Source: Bacillota bacterium
GTDB taxonomy: Bacteria > Bacillota > Clostridia > Christensenellales > Aristaeellaceae
Assembly (NCBI GenBank): GCA_023411395.1
Contig: JAEYOV010000013.1
Coordinates: forward strand, 1 to 64,000
Length of the DNA: 64,000 bases
Direction of reading: 5' to 3'
Positions 9,291 through 17,340 of the stretch are shown here, piece after piece (position 1 is the stretch's first letter; every line of letters starts with the position of its first letter). The position numbers and the translations under genes are program-made. The notes below the pieces were generated by a model, which was given only the letters and a program-made list of their open reading frames with translations, made no database searches and had not been told where the DNA came from.

Positions 9291-9320
9291 ATTGTACCAT
9301 GATCACTTTTTAAAGAACAA
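9291..9320 (-). promoter_or_regulatory. Sigma-A-like promoter of the alcohol dehydrogenase
   Basis: On the minus strand TTGTTC (9315-9320), an 18-base spacer and TACAAT (9291-9296), about 50 bases upstream of the start codon. Confidence 0.5.
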
Positions 9321-9364
9321 CCGTTTTTGGCATAAATTAGCCCACTTTTTGGCACAGGAAACAC

Positions 9365-9393
9365 TTGACGAATTTTGTACTAAGTGATAATCT
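9365..9393 (+). promoter_or_regulatory. Sigma-A-like promoter of the Gfo/Idh/MocA gene
   Basis: TTGACG (9365-9370), 17-base spacer, TAATCT (9388-9393); an overlapping GATAAT gives a 15-base spacer. It lies 35 bases before the start codon. Confidence 0.55.
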
Positions 9394-9427
9394 GCGCACA
9401 GTGCAATTTTGGAGGGAGCAAAAGCAA

Positions 9428-10483
9428 ATGGAAAAGCAATACAGACTTGGCTTTATAGGATATGGCGGGATGGCCGGCTGGCACCACCAAAACCTTGTGC
9501 GCGCCCCCAAGGTAATCCCCTATGGCGTGTATGACATCAACCCCGCCCGGGTGAAGGCGGGCGAAGAGAAGGGCCTTATCGGCTTTGAGAGCAGCCAGGC
9601 GCTTTTATCCGACTCCATGATCGATATGGTGCTGGTCGCCACGCCCAACAATTTTCACGCGGAATATTCCATTGCCGCCATGCGCGCCGGCAAGCACGTG
9701 GTTTGCGAAAAGCCGGTGACCATGAACTCACAAGAGCTAAAGCGGGTGATGGCGGTTTCCAAAGAAACGGGCAGGCAGTTTTCCATCCACCAAAACAGGC
9801 GCTGGGACAAGGATTACCTCACTGTGCGCAAAGCCATTGAGGAAGACCTGATCGGAACGCCTTACCTGATTAAATCCTACGTGCTGGGCTCCCGGGGCAT
9901 CCCCGATGGCTGGCGAACCCACAAGGTGGCCGGCGGCGGCATGATGCTGGACTGGGGCGTGCATATGATCGACCAGCTTCTGCAGATGATTGGGAAGCCC
10001 GTGGTGAAGGTGTTCGCCCGGATGCAGCATTTGAACTTTGCGGAGGTGGACGACGGCTTCACAATAACGCTGGAATTTGAAAACGGCCCCATCGCCATGG
10101 TAGAGGTGGACACCGCCTGCTTCATCAGCCAGGGCCGGTGGCATGTGCGGGGCAGCAAGGGCACGCTGTGCGTGGACAACTGGGATGCCCAGGGCAAAAT
10201 CATCCGCGCCAAGGACGTGAAAACCCAGTGGGAGGAAGAAATCGTATACACCTCCGCCGGGCCAACCAAAACGATGGCGCCCCGATCCAGCTTTACCAGC
10301 GAGGAACTGCCCCTTAGCGTGGTCAGTGCCGACTGGATACAGTACTACCACAACTACGTGGCGGCGCTGGAAGGAAAAGAGCCGCTGTTTGTAAAGCCCG
10401 AGGAAGCGCTTCGCGTGATGCTTACGATGGAAGCCGCCTTCGAAAGCGAGCGGAGCGGCCAGGCGGTGGAAGTTCGGATATAG
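9428..10483 (+). CDS. Gfo/Idh/MocA family oxidoreductase
   Basis: A 351-residue NAD(P)-dependent sugar or polyol dehydrogenase. The Rossmann motif is GFIGYGGMAG near residue 8, the catalytic motif CEKPV near residue 95, and the C-terminal substrate domain contains GGGMMLDWGVHMID, where the conserved Asp and His of the family sit. ATG 9428 follows GGAGGGAG; the in-frame TTG at 9365 falls in the -35 box and is rejected. It has its own promoter and is divergent from the iron alcohol dehydrogenase. Substrate unknown; family members oxidise inositols, glucose derivatives and related sugars. Confidence 0.92.
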   Translation: MEKQYRLGFIGYGGMAGWHHQNLVRAPKVIPYGVYDINPARVKAGEEKGLIGFESSQALLSDSMIDMVLVATPNNFHAEYSIAAMRAGKHVVCEKPVTMNSQELKRVMAVSKETGRQFSIHQNRRWDKDYLTVRKAIEEDLIGTPYLIKSYVLGSRGIPDGWRTHKVAGGGMMLDWGVHMIDQLLQMIGKPVVKVFARMQHLNFAEVDDGFTITLEFENGPIAMVEVDTACFISQGRWHVRGSKGTLCVDNWDAQGKIIRAKDVKTQWEEEIVYTSAGPTKTMAPRSSFTSEELPLSVVSADWIQYYHNYVAALEGKEPLFVKPEEALRVMLTMEAAFESERSGQAVEVRI

Positions 10484-10519
10484 GTAAAACAGCTCGCACA
10501 TTAGCCGTAAGCGGCCTGC

Positions 10520-10604
10520 CATGTCATACTGAGTGTAGCGAAGAATCTATGAAAGCCTTGATAATCAAGGATTCTTCGTCGCTTCGCTCCTCAGAATGAC
10601 ATAC
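10520..10604. repeat. Interspersed inverted-repeat element (TGTCATnCTGA type)
   Basis: Long imperfect palindrome: the left arm starts TGTCATACTGAGTGTAGCG and the right arm ends CTCCTCAGAATGACA, with inner arms AAGAATC and GATTCTT. A second, diverged copy is at 17483-17561. It carries no reading frame and looks like a MITE or mobile RNA-hairpin repeat. Confidence 0.65.
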
Positions 10605-10784
10605 GCGGGGTGTTTTTGTCTATAAGCTGAGCGGCTCGCCATGATGTAACGGGTTGTTGCAGATGACTAAAGATTTTAGCAAACCCTTGGGGGAGCAACG
10701 AGGGGGGCCGAGGCTCCCTCGTTTTAAATCGTGCCGCCCGGCTTCGCCGGGCGCGCGGGTCGCTTGCAGAGCAAGCTTTCCTTA

Positions 10785-10859
10785 CACGATTCACTGCCCG
10801 TGTGCGTTGGGCCGAACAAGCAAAGTGCAGTTCGGTGCAAAGCACACAAGTGAATCGTG
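10785..10859. other. Nested palindrome, possible structured RNA
   Basis: Perfect 11-bp arms CACGATTCACT (10785-10795) and AGTGAATCGTG (10849-10859), with inner pairs GTGTGC/GCACAC and CCGAAC/GTTCGG nested inside. Upstream (10735-10775) is the short GCCCGGCTTCGCCGGGC hairpin. The whole 10605-10872 stretch has no convincing gene. It could be a small structured RNA or a decayed repeat. Confidence 0.4.
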
Positions 10860-10872
10860 CAAAAATAGAAAG

Positions 10873-10891
10873 AATGACGTTGTCATTTTTT
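10873..10891 (+). terminator. Weak hairpin with T-run
   Basis: AATGAC-GTT-GTCATT followed by a T-run on the plus strand, just 3' of the nested palindrome and before the convergent thymidine kinase gene. The stem is AT-rich, so strength is doubtful. Confidence 0.35.
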
Positions 10892-10896
10892 CGACT

Positions 10897-11475
10897 CTAG
10901 TCCCCCATGGACATATCCTTGTACGGCCCCAGCTCGCCTTTTGTGAAATGGCGGCGGCAGAGGCTGACGTAGCGTTCGTCACCCCCCAGTACGATCTGGT
11001 CACCTTCCTTTACCACCTGCCCGTCGTACACGCGGGCGTTGCAGGTGGCTTTTTTGCCGCACCAGCAAATGGTTTTCACTTCCTCAATCGTATCCGCCCA
11101 CGCGAGCAGCCACTGGCTGCCCTCAAATAGGTCGCCCCGAAAATCCGCCCGCAGGCCGTAGGCGATGACGGGGATATTCTCCTCATCCACCAGGCGCACC
11201 AGCGTTTCCACCTGACCCTTGGTCAAAAACTGTGCCTCATCCACGATGACGCAGTTGTATTCGGCAACAGGGAGGGCATCGATTTCCTCCATGAAGTGGC
11301 ATTCCGTTTGAAGCCCGCTCCGGGAACGCAGGGTGCGCTCCCCGTCCCTTACATCCATGCGGGGCTTTAGCATCAGCACCTTTTGGTTGCGCTCCACATA
11401 GTTGTGCTTGACCATGATGGCGTTGGCCGTTTTGCTGGAGCCCATGGCCCCATAGCGGAAGTAGAGTTTTGCCAT
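10897..11475 (-). CDS. tdk: Thymidine kinase
   Basis: Type II thymidine kinase of 192 residues, phosphorylating thymidine with ATP in nucleoside salvage. The P-loop is GAMGSSKT (residues 9-16), Walker B is VIVDEAQFL, and the zinc-binding lasso cysteines occur as CWCGKKATC with a fourth in SLCRRH. ATG 11475 follows AAGGGTG; a GTG three codons upstream overlaps that ribosome site. It lies 32 bases downstream of the glycosyltransferase gene on the same strand and may be co-transcribed. Length is usual for the family. Confidence 0.95.
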   Translation of the reverse strand: MAKLYFRYGAMGSSKTANAIMVKHNYVERNQKVLMLKPRMDVRDGERTLRSRSGLQTECHFMEEIDALPVAEYNCVIVDEAQFLTKGQVETLVRLVDEENIPVIAYGLRADFRGDLFEGSQWLLAWADTIEEVKTICWCGKKATCNARVYDGQVVKEGDQIVLGGDERYVSLCRRHFTKGELGPYKDMSMGD

Positions 11476-11507
11476 GCAAATCACCCTTTATGATTGATTA
11501 AGCAAAG

Positions 11508-12434
11508 TCAGCAATAATAAAGCTGCCCCAGGCCGCGGAAGAAGCCCTTCTTCAGGTAGCCGTGGCGAACAAGCGCGTACATTCGGGCAGGCTTGCCCTT
11601 TTCAGGAAGGGAGGCGTAGCGGCTGATAGTTTCCATGGCACCGGGGGAAAGCATGTCCCGGTAGCAATTAAGGAAAGCCGCCGCCTGCCGGAAGGTATCC
11701 GAAAGCCTCCGGTGAATATCCGCCTCATTGCCGGCGGCCTTTTTCACATCCCGCACAATATTAAACCCCGTGGCGCCCAATTGGTTCTTGCCGTGCTGGC
11801 GGTAGAACATGGTGGGCCTGTCCACCTGCAGAATATGGCCCATGGACGCTGCGCACAAGGCCGCCCACCAATCGTGCATGAGCATATCCTCCGCCGGGGC
11901 TGTTTTGAGAAGCCCCGCCAGGGCGCGGTTGATCATCATGGTGCAGCCGGTGACGCTGTTTTGCGCAAGCAGCCGGGATAGGGCCGGATTGCTATCCAGC
12001 TTTTGATAGCGCAAAAACGACGGGGCGATGATCTTCAAATCCGCATCCGCCACCCGAAGGTCGGTATGCACAAGCAGCGGGCAGGCGGCGCCATAGCGCG
12101 CTTCCCCCTCCAGCATGCGGCTGAACGTGAGGGATGCTTTGTCCTCATCCCAAACATCGTCCTGGTCGCTGAACATAACATATTCCGAACTGCTTTCCTG
12201 AAGCAGGCTCATGAAATTCCCCTTGGGGCTTTTTTCATGGGCCGGGCCCGATACAAGCCGCACCTTGCCGGGATGCTGCGCCGCATAGGCGGCCAGGATG
12301 TCCGGCGTTTCATCCGTGGAGCCGTCGTCCTGTATGAGCAGGCAAACATCCTGCACGCTTTGATGCAGGATGGAATCCAACTGATCCTTTACATACCGCC
12401 CGCCGCCAAAGGTGGCCAGTAAAATGTCGATCAT
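11508..12434 (-). CDS. Family 2 glycosyltransferase
   Basis: A 308-residue GT-A glycosyltransferase. The nucleotide-sugar segment is ILLATFGGGRYVKDQLDSI, with LIQDDGSTD and the metal-binding DxD as SDQDDVWD. It resembles rhamnosyltransferase-type GT2 enzymes that build cell-surface polysaccharides. ATG 12434 has AAGGATG five bases upstream; the in-frame extension to 12521 lacks a ribosome site. The next gene upstream on this strand is a second GT2 enzyme, separated by a hairpin repeat. Acceptor unknown. Confidence 0.85.
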   Translation of the reverse strand: MIDILLATFGGGRYVKDQLDSILHQSVQDVCLLIQDDGSTDETPDILAAYAAQHPGKVRLVSGPAHEKSPKGNFMSLLQESSSEYVMFSDQDDVWDEDKASLTFSRMLEGEARYGAACPLLVHTDLRVADADLKIIAPSFLRYQKLDSNPALSRLLAQNSVTGCTMMINRALAGLLKTAPAEDMLMHDWWAALCAASMGHILQVDRPTMFYRQHGKNQLGATGFNIVRDVKKAAGNEADIHRRLSDTFRQAAAFLNCYRDMLSPGAMETISRYASLPEKGKPARMYALVRHGYLKKGFFRGLGQLYYC

Positions 12435-12492
12435 GGGAACATCCTTGTGTTTTTCGTCATTATAGCACGCTTTGCGCGTGAAAGGCAACGCA

Positions 12493-12566
12493 CCGGGGAG
12501 GATGCCTTTTGTAAAAGGCATCCTCCCCGGGCCCCACCTCCGAAAACTTCATATTGGGAAGTCAAA
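12493..12566. repeat. Hairpin repeat family A, copy 1
   Basis: Near-perfect 18-bp palindrome (12493-12530; GGGGAGGATGCCTTTT and its complement around GT) followed by GCCCCACCTCCGAAAACTTCATA. Copies 2 and 3, at 17341 and 38041, share the CTCC-CC hairpin and the ACC..AAAACTT-ATA tail with different hairpin cores. It lies between two minus-strand glycosyltransferase genes and could act as a terminator or processing signal. Confidence 0.65.
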
Positions 12567-12567
12567 G

Positions 12568-13512
12568 CTATTTCAGAATCTTTTCGATGATATACCGTGG
12601 CCGCTGCTTGGTTTCACTGTAGATTTTGCCGATGTACTCGCCGATGACGCCAAGGCACAATAGCTGTATGCCGCCGATCATCCAGATGGAGGCCAGTATG
12701 CTTGTCCAGCCCGTATCGGCGCGGCCCGTCCACTTGGAAATCAGCGCGTACAGCAGCATGACAAGGCTCAGGATAAAGATGATGACCCCAAGCCCCAGGA
12801 TCAGCCGGATGGGCTTGATGCTCAGCGACGTGATGCCATCAAAGGCGAAGGCCAGCATTTTCTTGAGGGGATACTTGCTTTTCCCCGCAAAGCGTTCATG
12901 GCGTTCGTACATCACCGTGCTGCTTTTAAAGCCCACCAGCGGCACCATGCCGCGAAGGAACAGGTTCACTTCGTGAAACTGCGCGAGCCCTTCCAGCGCC
13001 CGGCGGCTCAGCAGCCGGTAGTCGGCATGGTTGAACACGATGTCCACCCCCAGCGCCTTCATGAGCTTGTAAAAGCCCTCGGCTGTCATGCGCTTGAAGG
13101 CGGTGTCGGTCTTCCTTTCGCTACGCACGCCGTACACCACGTCGCTGCCCTTTTCAAATTCATCCAGGAACCTGTCCATGGCGTCAATGTCGTCCTGCAA
13201 ATCGGCATCCATGGAGATGGTGACATCGGCATCCTCCATGGCGGTCATCAACCCCGCCAGCAGCGCGTTTTGGTGGCCCCGGTTGCGGGAAAGCTTCACG
13301 CCCAAAAACAAGGGGTCGCTAGCGTGCAATTCCTCAATCATTTCCCAGGTGCGGTCGCGTGATCCATCGTTTGTAAGCATCACGCGGCTTTTTTCGTCGA
13401 TGCGCCCGGCGCCGATCAGCGCCGTCATCTTGGCCTTTAAGCGCTTGGACGTTTCGGGCAAAACCTCCTGCTCGTTGTAGCAGGGAACCACCACATATAA
13501 TACAGGGCGCAT
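12568..13512 (-). CDS. Polyprenyl-phosphate glycosyltransferase (GtrB/DPM1-like GT2)
   Basis: A 314-residue GT2 enzyme of the dolichol-phosphate-mannose synthase type, which loads a sugar onto a lipid carrier at the membrane. The N-terminal domain has VVVPCYNEQEVL, TNDGSRD and the DADLQDD metal motif; two transmembrane helices lie near residues 230-255 and 270-290, and the tail GEYIGKIYSETKQRPRYII is typical of bactoprenol glucosyl or GtrB-like transferases. ATG 13512 follows GGAGGAG; the longer in-frame extension to 13608 has no ribosome site and crosses leader palindromes. Confidence 0.9.
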   Translation of the reverse strand: MRPVLYVVVPCYNEQEVLPETSKRLKAKMTALIGAGRIDEKSRVMLTNDGSRDRTWEMIEELHASDPLFLGVKLSRNRGHQNALLAGLMTAMEDADVTISMDADLQDDIDAMDRFLDEFEKGSDVVYGVRSERKTDTAFKRMTAEGFYKLMKALGVDIVFNHADYRLLSRRALEGLAQFHEVNLFLRGMVPLVGFKSSTVMYERHERFAGKSKYPLKKMLAFAFDGITSLSIKPIRLILGLGVIIFILSLVMLLYALISKWTGRADTGWTSILASIWMIGGIQLLCLGVIGEYIGKIYSETKQRPRYIIEKILK

Positions 13513-13527
13513 ACGGCTCCTCCTCAT

Positions 13528-13589
13528 CATATTGACAATATGAAGTATTTCCGCCTTCGCAGGATTTTCCCCTGCACACAAGGGAAAAT
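13528..13589 (-). promoter_or_regulatory. Leader palindromes of the GtrB-like gene
   Basis: CATATTGACAATATG (13528-13542) is a perfect 7+1+7 palindrome just upstream of the ribosome site, and ATTTTCCC/GGGAAAAT (13564-13571 with 13582-13589) forms a hairpin. They could be an operator and a leader hairpin; no regulator is identified. Confidence 0.35.
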
Positions 13590-13676
13590 TTCTCAACTTC
13601 CTATACAACGAAAGGAAAAAGAGAAACGTGCCCTATGCACGCCCTTTCCTTCTCCCTTTCCTGCGCACGCTTTCTA

Positions 13677-13705
13677 TTGACTTCCAGAACCATACATATT
13701 ATGAT
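13677..13705 (+). promoter_or_regulatory. Sigma-A promoter of the small membrane protein gene
   Basis: TTGACT (13677-13682), 17-base spacer, TATGAT (13700-13705); 60 bases before the ATG. Confidence 0.7.
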
Positions 13706-13765
13706 GGTACTTAAGAAAATCGTCTGAATTTGTCATGCCGACGGACAGGGAGGAAAGAAAAGCCT

Positions 13766-14059
13766 ATGAAGAGCAAAGGATTGATCCTGATCATGGCGGG
13801 GATCTTTGTGATCCTGGCCGGCATTGCCACCTACGGGTATGTGGGCGTTGGGGAAGCCGGCTTCGCGACCGCAGCGGAGTTTGACGCCCAGTATGACACC
13901 CTCAATCAAATGGGCCAGACCGGCCTGCTGGCCGGTAACAGCGCGCTTTTGAACTTTTTCATCCGCTACCGGCTGGTATTCATCATCGCCACAGCGGCGG
14001 CCTTTGTTGGCGGCGCAATTGTGTGCATTCTGCCGGGCAAGAAAAAGAAGAGCGCCTGA
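13766..14059 (+). CDS. Small membrane protein of unknown function
   Basis: A 97-residue protein with two hydrophobic helices, residues about 5-24 (GLILIMAGIFVILAGIATYG) and 68-88 (LVFIIATAAAFVGGAIVCIL), and a basic tail GKKKKSA. Both ends probably face the cytoplasm, with a 40-residue external loop. ATG 13766 follows GGGAGGAAAG. It has its own strong promoter and terminator, so it is a monocistronic unit. I do not recognise the family. Confidence 0.65.
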   Translation: MKSKGLILIMAGIFVILAGIATYGYVGVGEAGFATAAEFDAQYDTLNQMGQTGLLAGNSALLNFFIRYRLVFIIATAAAFVGGAIVCILPGKKKKSA

Positions 14060-14081
14060 TAAGCCATATGGTATCATATTT

Positions 14082-14127
14082 CCCCCTTCCTGTGACCAGA
14101 AAACACAAGAAGGGGGTCTGTTTTTTT
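14082..14127 (+). terminator. Intrinsic terminator
   Basis: CCCCCTTC (14082-14089) pairs with GAAGGGGG (14109-14116), followed by TCTGTTTTTTT. It ends the small membrane protein transcript. Confidence 0.85.
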
Positions 14128-14148
14128 GACAGGCCACAAAACGCGCCG

Positions 14149-14177
14149 TTGCGCAGGCAAACGGCCAATGGTATAAT
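14149..14177 (+). promoter_or_regulatory. Promoter of the DinB-like gene
   Basis: Consensus -10 TATAAT (14172-14177) with a weak -35 TTGCGC (14149-14154) at 17 bases; 21 bases before the ATG. Confidence 0.5.
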
Positions 14178-14198
14178 CAGGAAAACAGGAGGAGTTCA

Positions 14199-14735
14199 AT
14201 GGACGGTAATTTTTCTCCCATGCCCCGCCGGGCGGTGGAATCGTTAAGAGGGCAATTTGCATCCACACTGAAAATGCTCAAAACCTTTGTGGAGCTCTGC
14301 CCCCAAACGGTATGGGAAAGCTGCTATTTCGGCTTTTCCTACCCGGTGTGGTACCAGGTGTTCCACGCTTCCTTCTTCATCGACTTCTGGTTCCGTGACA
14401 AATACGACGGCAGCGAGTACCGCAGCATGGTGTTTGATGCGCGCATCCCCCCGGAGTTTGAACGCGAGGTGAACCCGGCTTTGATGGTGTCCAGGGAAAC
14501 AATATTGGATTTCCTGGACAAGCTCGCCGTCAAGACGGATCGGTTCTTCGACAAGCTTCACGACGGCATGCTGGGGGAAAACATCGTCAAGGGCAACGAC
14601 AGCTTCACTTACGCCGACGTGGTGCTTGGCCAGACGCGCCATGTGATGTACAACGTGGGGTACCTGAACGGCATCTTAAGAAGCCTGAACCTAGAGGAAT
14701 CCGACTGGTACGCCTACAATGAAAAGGAGCCATAA
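14199..14735 (+). CDS. DinB-like four-helix protein
   Basis: A 178-residue all-helical protein. The late segment QTRHVMYNVGYLNGILR matches the C-terminal helix of DinB/YfiT-type proteins, which normally carry metal-binding histidines; an early histidine sits in VFHASFF. Only part of the classical three-histidine set is visible. DinB-family members are damage-induced or thiol-transferase proteins of varied function. ATG 14199 follows AGGAGG. It is followed after 81 bases by a gene for a DNA glycosylase fusion, so a DNA-repair context is plausible but not shown. Confidence 0.6.
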   Translation: MDGNFSPMPRRAVESLRGQFASTLKMLKTFVELCPQTVWESCYFGFSYPVWYQVFHASFFIDFWFRDKYDGSEYRSMVFDARIPPEFEREVNPALMVSRETILDFLDKLAVKTDRFFDKLHDGMLGENIVKGNDSFTYADVVLGQTRHVMYNVGYLNGILRSLNLEESDWYAYNEKEP

Positions 14736-14816
14736 GATGACGCAGTTTGACGGGCAGGTAAGAAACAGCAGGCATCATTTCCTGCTGGCCCGGCGGACTG
14801 AACTAGGAGGACGTGC

Positions 14817-15968
14817 ATGTACCGATGCCTCTGGTGCGAATCCGACCCGCTTTTGAAAGCGTACCATGACGAAGAATGGGGCGCGCGGCCCTGTTCTGAG
14901 CAAAAACACTTTGAATTCCTCATGCTGGAGTGCGCCCAGGCGGGCCTTAGCTGGATGACGGTTTTGCGGCGCCGGGAAGCCTACCGGGAAGCCTACGCCG
15001 GGTTTGACGCAAGCACTGTGGCGGGCTGGAGTGAAGAGCGCATGGAGCTTTTCATGCAGAACTCCCTGATCATCCGCAACAGGCAAAAAATTGCCGCTTC
15101 CCTGAAAAATGCCCGGGCGTTTTTGCAGATACAAAAAGAGTTTTTAAGCTTCGACGCCTATCTGCTCTCCTTTTCCGGCGGGCGCCCACGGGTGAACAGC
15201 GTGGAGGACGATGCGCTGGTTCCGCCTATGACGGCCGCTTCCCAGCATATCAGCGCGGATATGAAGGCAAGGGGATTTGCCTTCATGGGCGCCACGGTGG
15301 TCTATTCCCACCTGCAGGCCGCCGGCATCGTGGACGACCATATGAACGGCTGTTTTTGCAAAGCCGCCTTTCCCCCGTCGCCGCCGGTTAACGAAATCAA
15401 GCTGAAAGCGCTGGCCCGTGTGGGTCGGGCGCTGAAGGAAGCCGGAATCCTCTTTGGCGTGGGCGGTTCGGCCATGCTCTTCAGGCACGGCCTGAGTGAG
15501 GATTTTAACGACATCGACCTTGTCGTGGCGCAGGAGGATACTTTCAAGGCGGACGAGGTGCTGTCAGGCCTTGGCAAAAGGGGGGAAGCAAGGCCCGCCG
15601 GCGTGTTTGAAACCGCCGTCTTCCGCTCCTTTCAGGTGGACGGCGTAGGGGTGGATATGATGGCCGGGCTGGCCATACGCCACGATGCAGGCGTATACCG
15701 CCATGTTTTCGACAAAGAATCCATAAAGGACCACTGGCCCGTATACGGCGTGATGCTTCCTTTTTGCGCGCTGGAGGAATGGGGTGTGCTGTACCGCCTG
15801 ATGCCGGGGAAAGAGGCAAAGGCGGAACGCATCCTGGAGCACCTGAAAGCCCACGGCGTCCGCCATCCCACGCTGCTGCGCCGGATGCTTGACAATAATG
15901 CGCCCATGAAAACCGCCCGGTGGCTGGAGCGCCTTCCGGTCAAAGACAAAGGCATGGAGGATACATGA
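14817..15968 (+). CDS. Fusion: 3-methyladenine DNA glycosylase I (Tag) + nucleotidyltransferase-like domain
   Basis: A 383-residue two-domain protein. Residues 1-185 are a complete Tag glycosylase, which removes 3-methyladenine from DNA: zinc ligands C4, H17, H175 and C179 and the conserved E38 fall at the same numbers as in E. coli Tag. Residues about 200-375 form an unrelated domain with GVGGSAML (214-221), DFNDIDLVV (D232/D234) and a later GVDMMAG, the G-S...D-x-D...D layout of the Pol-beta nucleotidyltransferase superfamily (AbiEii/MNT-like). Normal Tag ends near residue 187, so the tail is an added module. AGGAGG lies 7 bases before the ATG. A stand-alone Tag follows 0.8 kb later. Confidence 0.8.
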   Translation: MYRCLWCESDPLLKAYHDEEWGARPCSEQKHFEFLMLECAQAGLSWMTVLRRREAYREAYAGFDASTVAGWSEERMELFMQNSLIIRNRQKIAASLKNARAFLQIQKEFLSFDAYLLSFSGGRPRVNSVEDDALVPPMTAASQHISADMKARGFAFMGATVVYSHLQAAGIVDDHMNGCFCKAAFPPSPPVNEIKLKALARVGRALKEAGILFGVGGSAMLFRHGLSEDFNDIDLVVAQEDTFKADEVLSGLGKRGEARPAGVFETAVFRSFQVDGVGVDMMAGLAIRHDAGVYRHVFDKESIKDHWPVYGVMLPFCALEEWGVLYRLMPGKEAKAERILEHLKAHGVRHPTLLRRMLDNNAPMKTARWLERLPVKDKGMEDT

Positions 15969-16735
15969 TGCTTACCCCGCTTGTCGAAAAACGCCTTTCC
16001 CCTGTCGTGCGTACGCTGCTGGTCATATTCGCCGCGGTTTTGCTGTTTGCGGTACAGACTGCGCTGTCCCTTTTGGGGATGCGGACAGCCGATTTGTTTT
16101 CCTACCGTTCTTTTGATCCCAACGGCGCCTTCGCCTGGATTTCAGTCCACCACATCGTGCAGGGCGCGGCAGCCCTTTTGCTGATGGGGCTCTTGTCGCT
16201 GGCATTCAAGCTTGATTTCAAGCTGGGTCTGGGGGACAAACGCACGGGGATGCGCATTGTGCTCTGGTTCACAATCATCATCGCCGCCTATCAGTTTGCC
16301 ATGTGGTTCCTGCTGGACGCTCTGTCACTGTTCGAGCCGTTCCGCTATCCCGTGAACGTGCGGAATGTGCTGGGCGTATCCCTGTTTCAGCTATTCCTGT
16401 CCGGCACCAGCGAAGAACTGCTTTTCCGGGCTTTCCCCGTGGCGCTATTATCGCTGCTTTCACGGAAAGCATTCCATCTGTTCAGGGGCAGGGTATGCTT
16501 GCCGCTGTCCGTTGTGATCGCCGCGGTGATGTTTTCCCTGGCGCACATCAACTGGACGGTCAGCCCTTTCCAATTGCATTACGATGTGCTGCAGCTTTTG
16601 TACGCGCTGGCCATGGGAATCATCCAGGGATGGGCGTATGTGAAAACGGGCAGCGTGGTGTACCCGATGATGATGCACGGCATCAGCAATGTTCTGGTTA
16701 CCGTGATTTCCATTGTGATGCCGGTTCTGTTTTAA
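15968..16735 (+). CDS. CPBP family intramembrane metalloprotease
   Basis: A 255-residue polytopic membrane protein of the CPBP (CAAX protease/bacteriocin-processing) family. Family motifs are visible: SEELLFR (EExxxR), FSLAHIN with a conserved histidine, and a final HGISN. ATG 15968 overlaps the stop of the Tag fusion (TGATG) with GGAGG at 15956-15960; ATG 15965 is adjacent and equally in frame. Members cleave prenylated peptides or bacteriocins or give self-immunity. Its position between two Tag genes on one strand suggests co-transcription, with no obvious functional link. Confidence 0.85.
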   Translation: MLTPLVEKRLSPVVRTLLVIFAAVLLFAVQTALSLLGMRTADLFSYRSFDPNGAFAWISVHHIVQGAAALLLMGLLSLAFKLDFKLGLGDKRTGMRIVLWFTIIIAAYQFAMWFLLDALSLFEPFRYPVNVRNVLGVSLFQLFLSGTSEELLFRAFPVALLSLLSRKAFHLFRGRVCLPLSVVIAAVMFSLAHINWTVSPFQLHYDVLQLLYALAMGIIQGWAYVKTGSVVYPMMMHGISNVLVTVISIVMPVLF

Positions 16736-16769
16736 ACGGTAAGCGCTCTTTTTGAAAGGAAGTGTTTTC

Positions 16770-17327
16770 ATGCACCGCTGCGGCTGGGCCGGCACGGACG
16801 AATTGTACGTAAAATACCACGACGAGGAGTGGGGCAGGCCCGTTCACGACGACAGGACGCTGTTTGAATTCCTGATCCTGGAGGGCGCCCAGGCGGGGCT
16901 CTCATGGATCACCATACTGCGCAAGCGGGAAAATTACCGCAAGGCGTATGAGAACTTCGACCCGGAAAAGGTGGCTGCCTTTGGCGACGATAAAGTAGTA
17001 GAGCTGCTTGGGAACCCCGGCATCGTGCGCAACCGGCTGAAAGTTGCCGCGTCCATCAAAAACGCGAAGCTGTTTTTGCAGATTCAAAAGGAGTTCGGCA
17101 GCTTTGACCGCTACCTTTGGTCCTTCGTCAACTTCCAGCCCGTGGTGGGAGATTGGGCGGAGTATACCCAAGCCCCCTGCCGCACGGAGCTTTCCGACCG
17201 CTTCAGTAAAGACCTTGCAAAGCGCGGCTTCTCCTTCGTGGGCTCCACCATCATCTATTCCTACCTCCAGGCCGTGGGCGTGGTGAACGACCACGAAAAC
17301 GGCTGCTTTTGTAAGACGGGTGGGTAA
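16770..17327 (+). CDS. tag: DNA-3-methyladenine glycosylase I
   Basis: A stand-alone Tag of 185 residues, the normal length. Zinc ligands C4, H17, H175 and C179 are all present, along with the motif LEGAQAGLSW. It excises 3-methyladenine and starts base-excision repair. ATG 16770 follows AAAGGAAG. It is the second Tag copy within 2 kb; the first is fused to a nucleotidyltransferase-like domain. The two are clearly homologous (YHDEEWG, FLQIQKEF, NGCFCK shared), so duplication followed by fusion is a reasonable history. Confidence 0.93.
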   Translation: MHRCGWAGTDELYVKYHDEEWGRPVHDDRTLFEFLILEGAQAGLSWITILRKRENYRKAYENFDPEKVAAFGDDKVVELLGNPGIVRNRLKVAASIKNAKLFLQIQKEFGSFDRYLWSFVNFQPVVGDWAEYTQAPCRTELSDRFSKDLAKRGFSFVGSTIIYSYLQAVGVVNDHENGCFCKTGG

Positions 17328-17340
17328 ACGAAGATGAAGC

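Noticed and set aside
14737..14860. Short open frame starting ATGACGCAGTTT between the DinB-like and Tag-fusion genes
   Set aside because: About 40 codons, overlaps the Tag ribosome site and start, no recognisable features.
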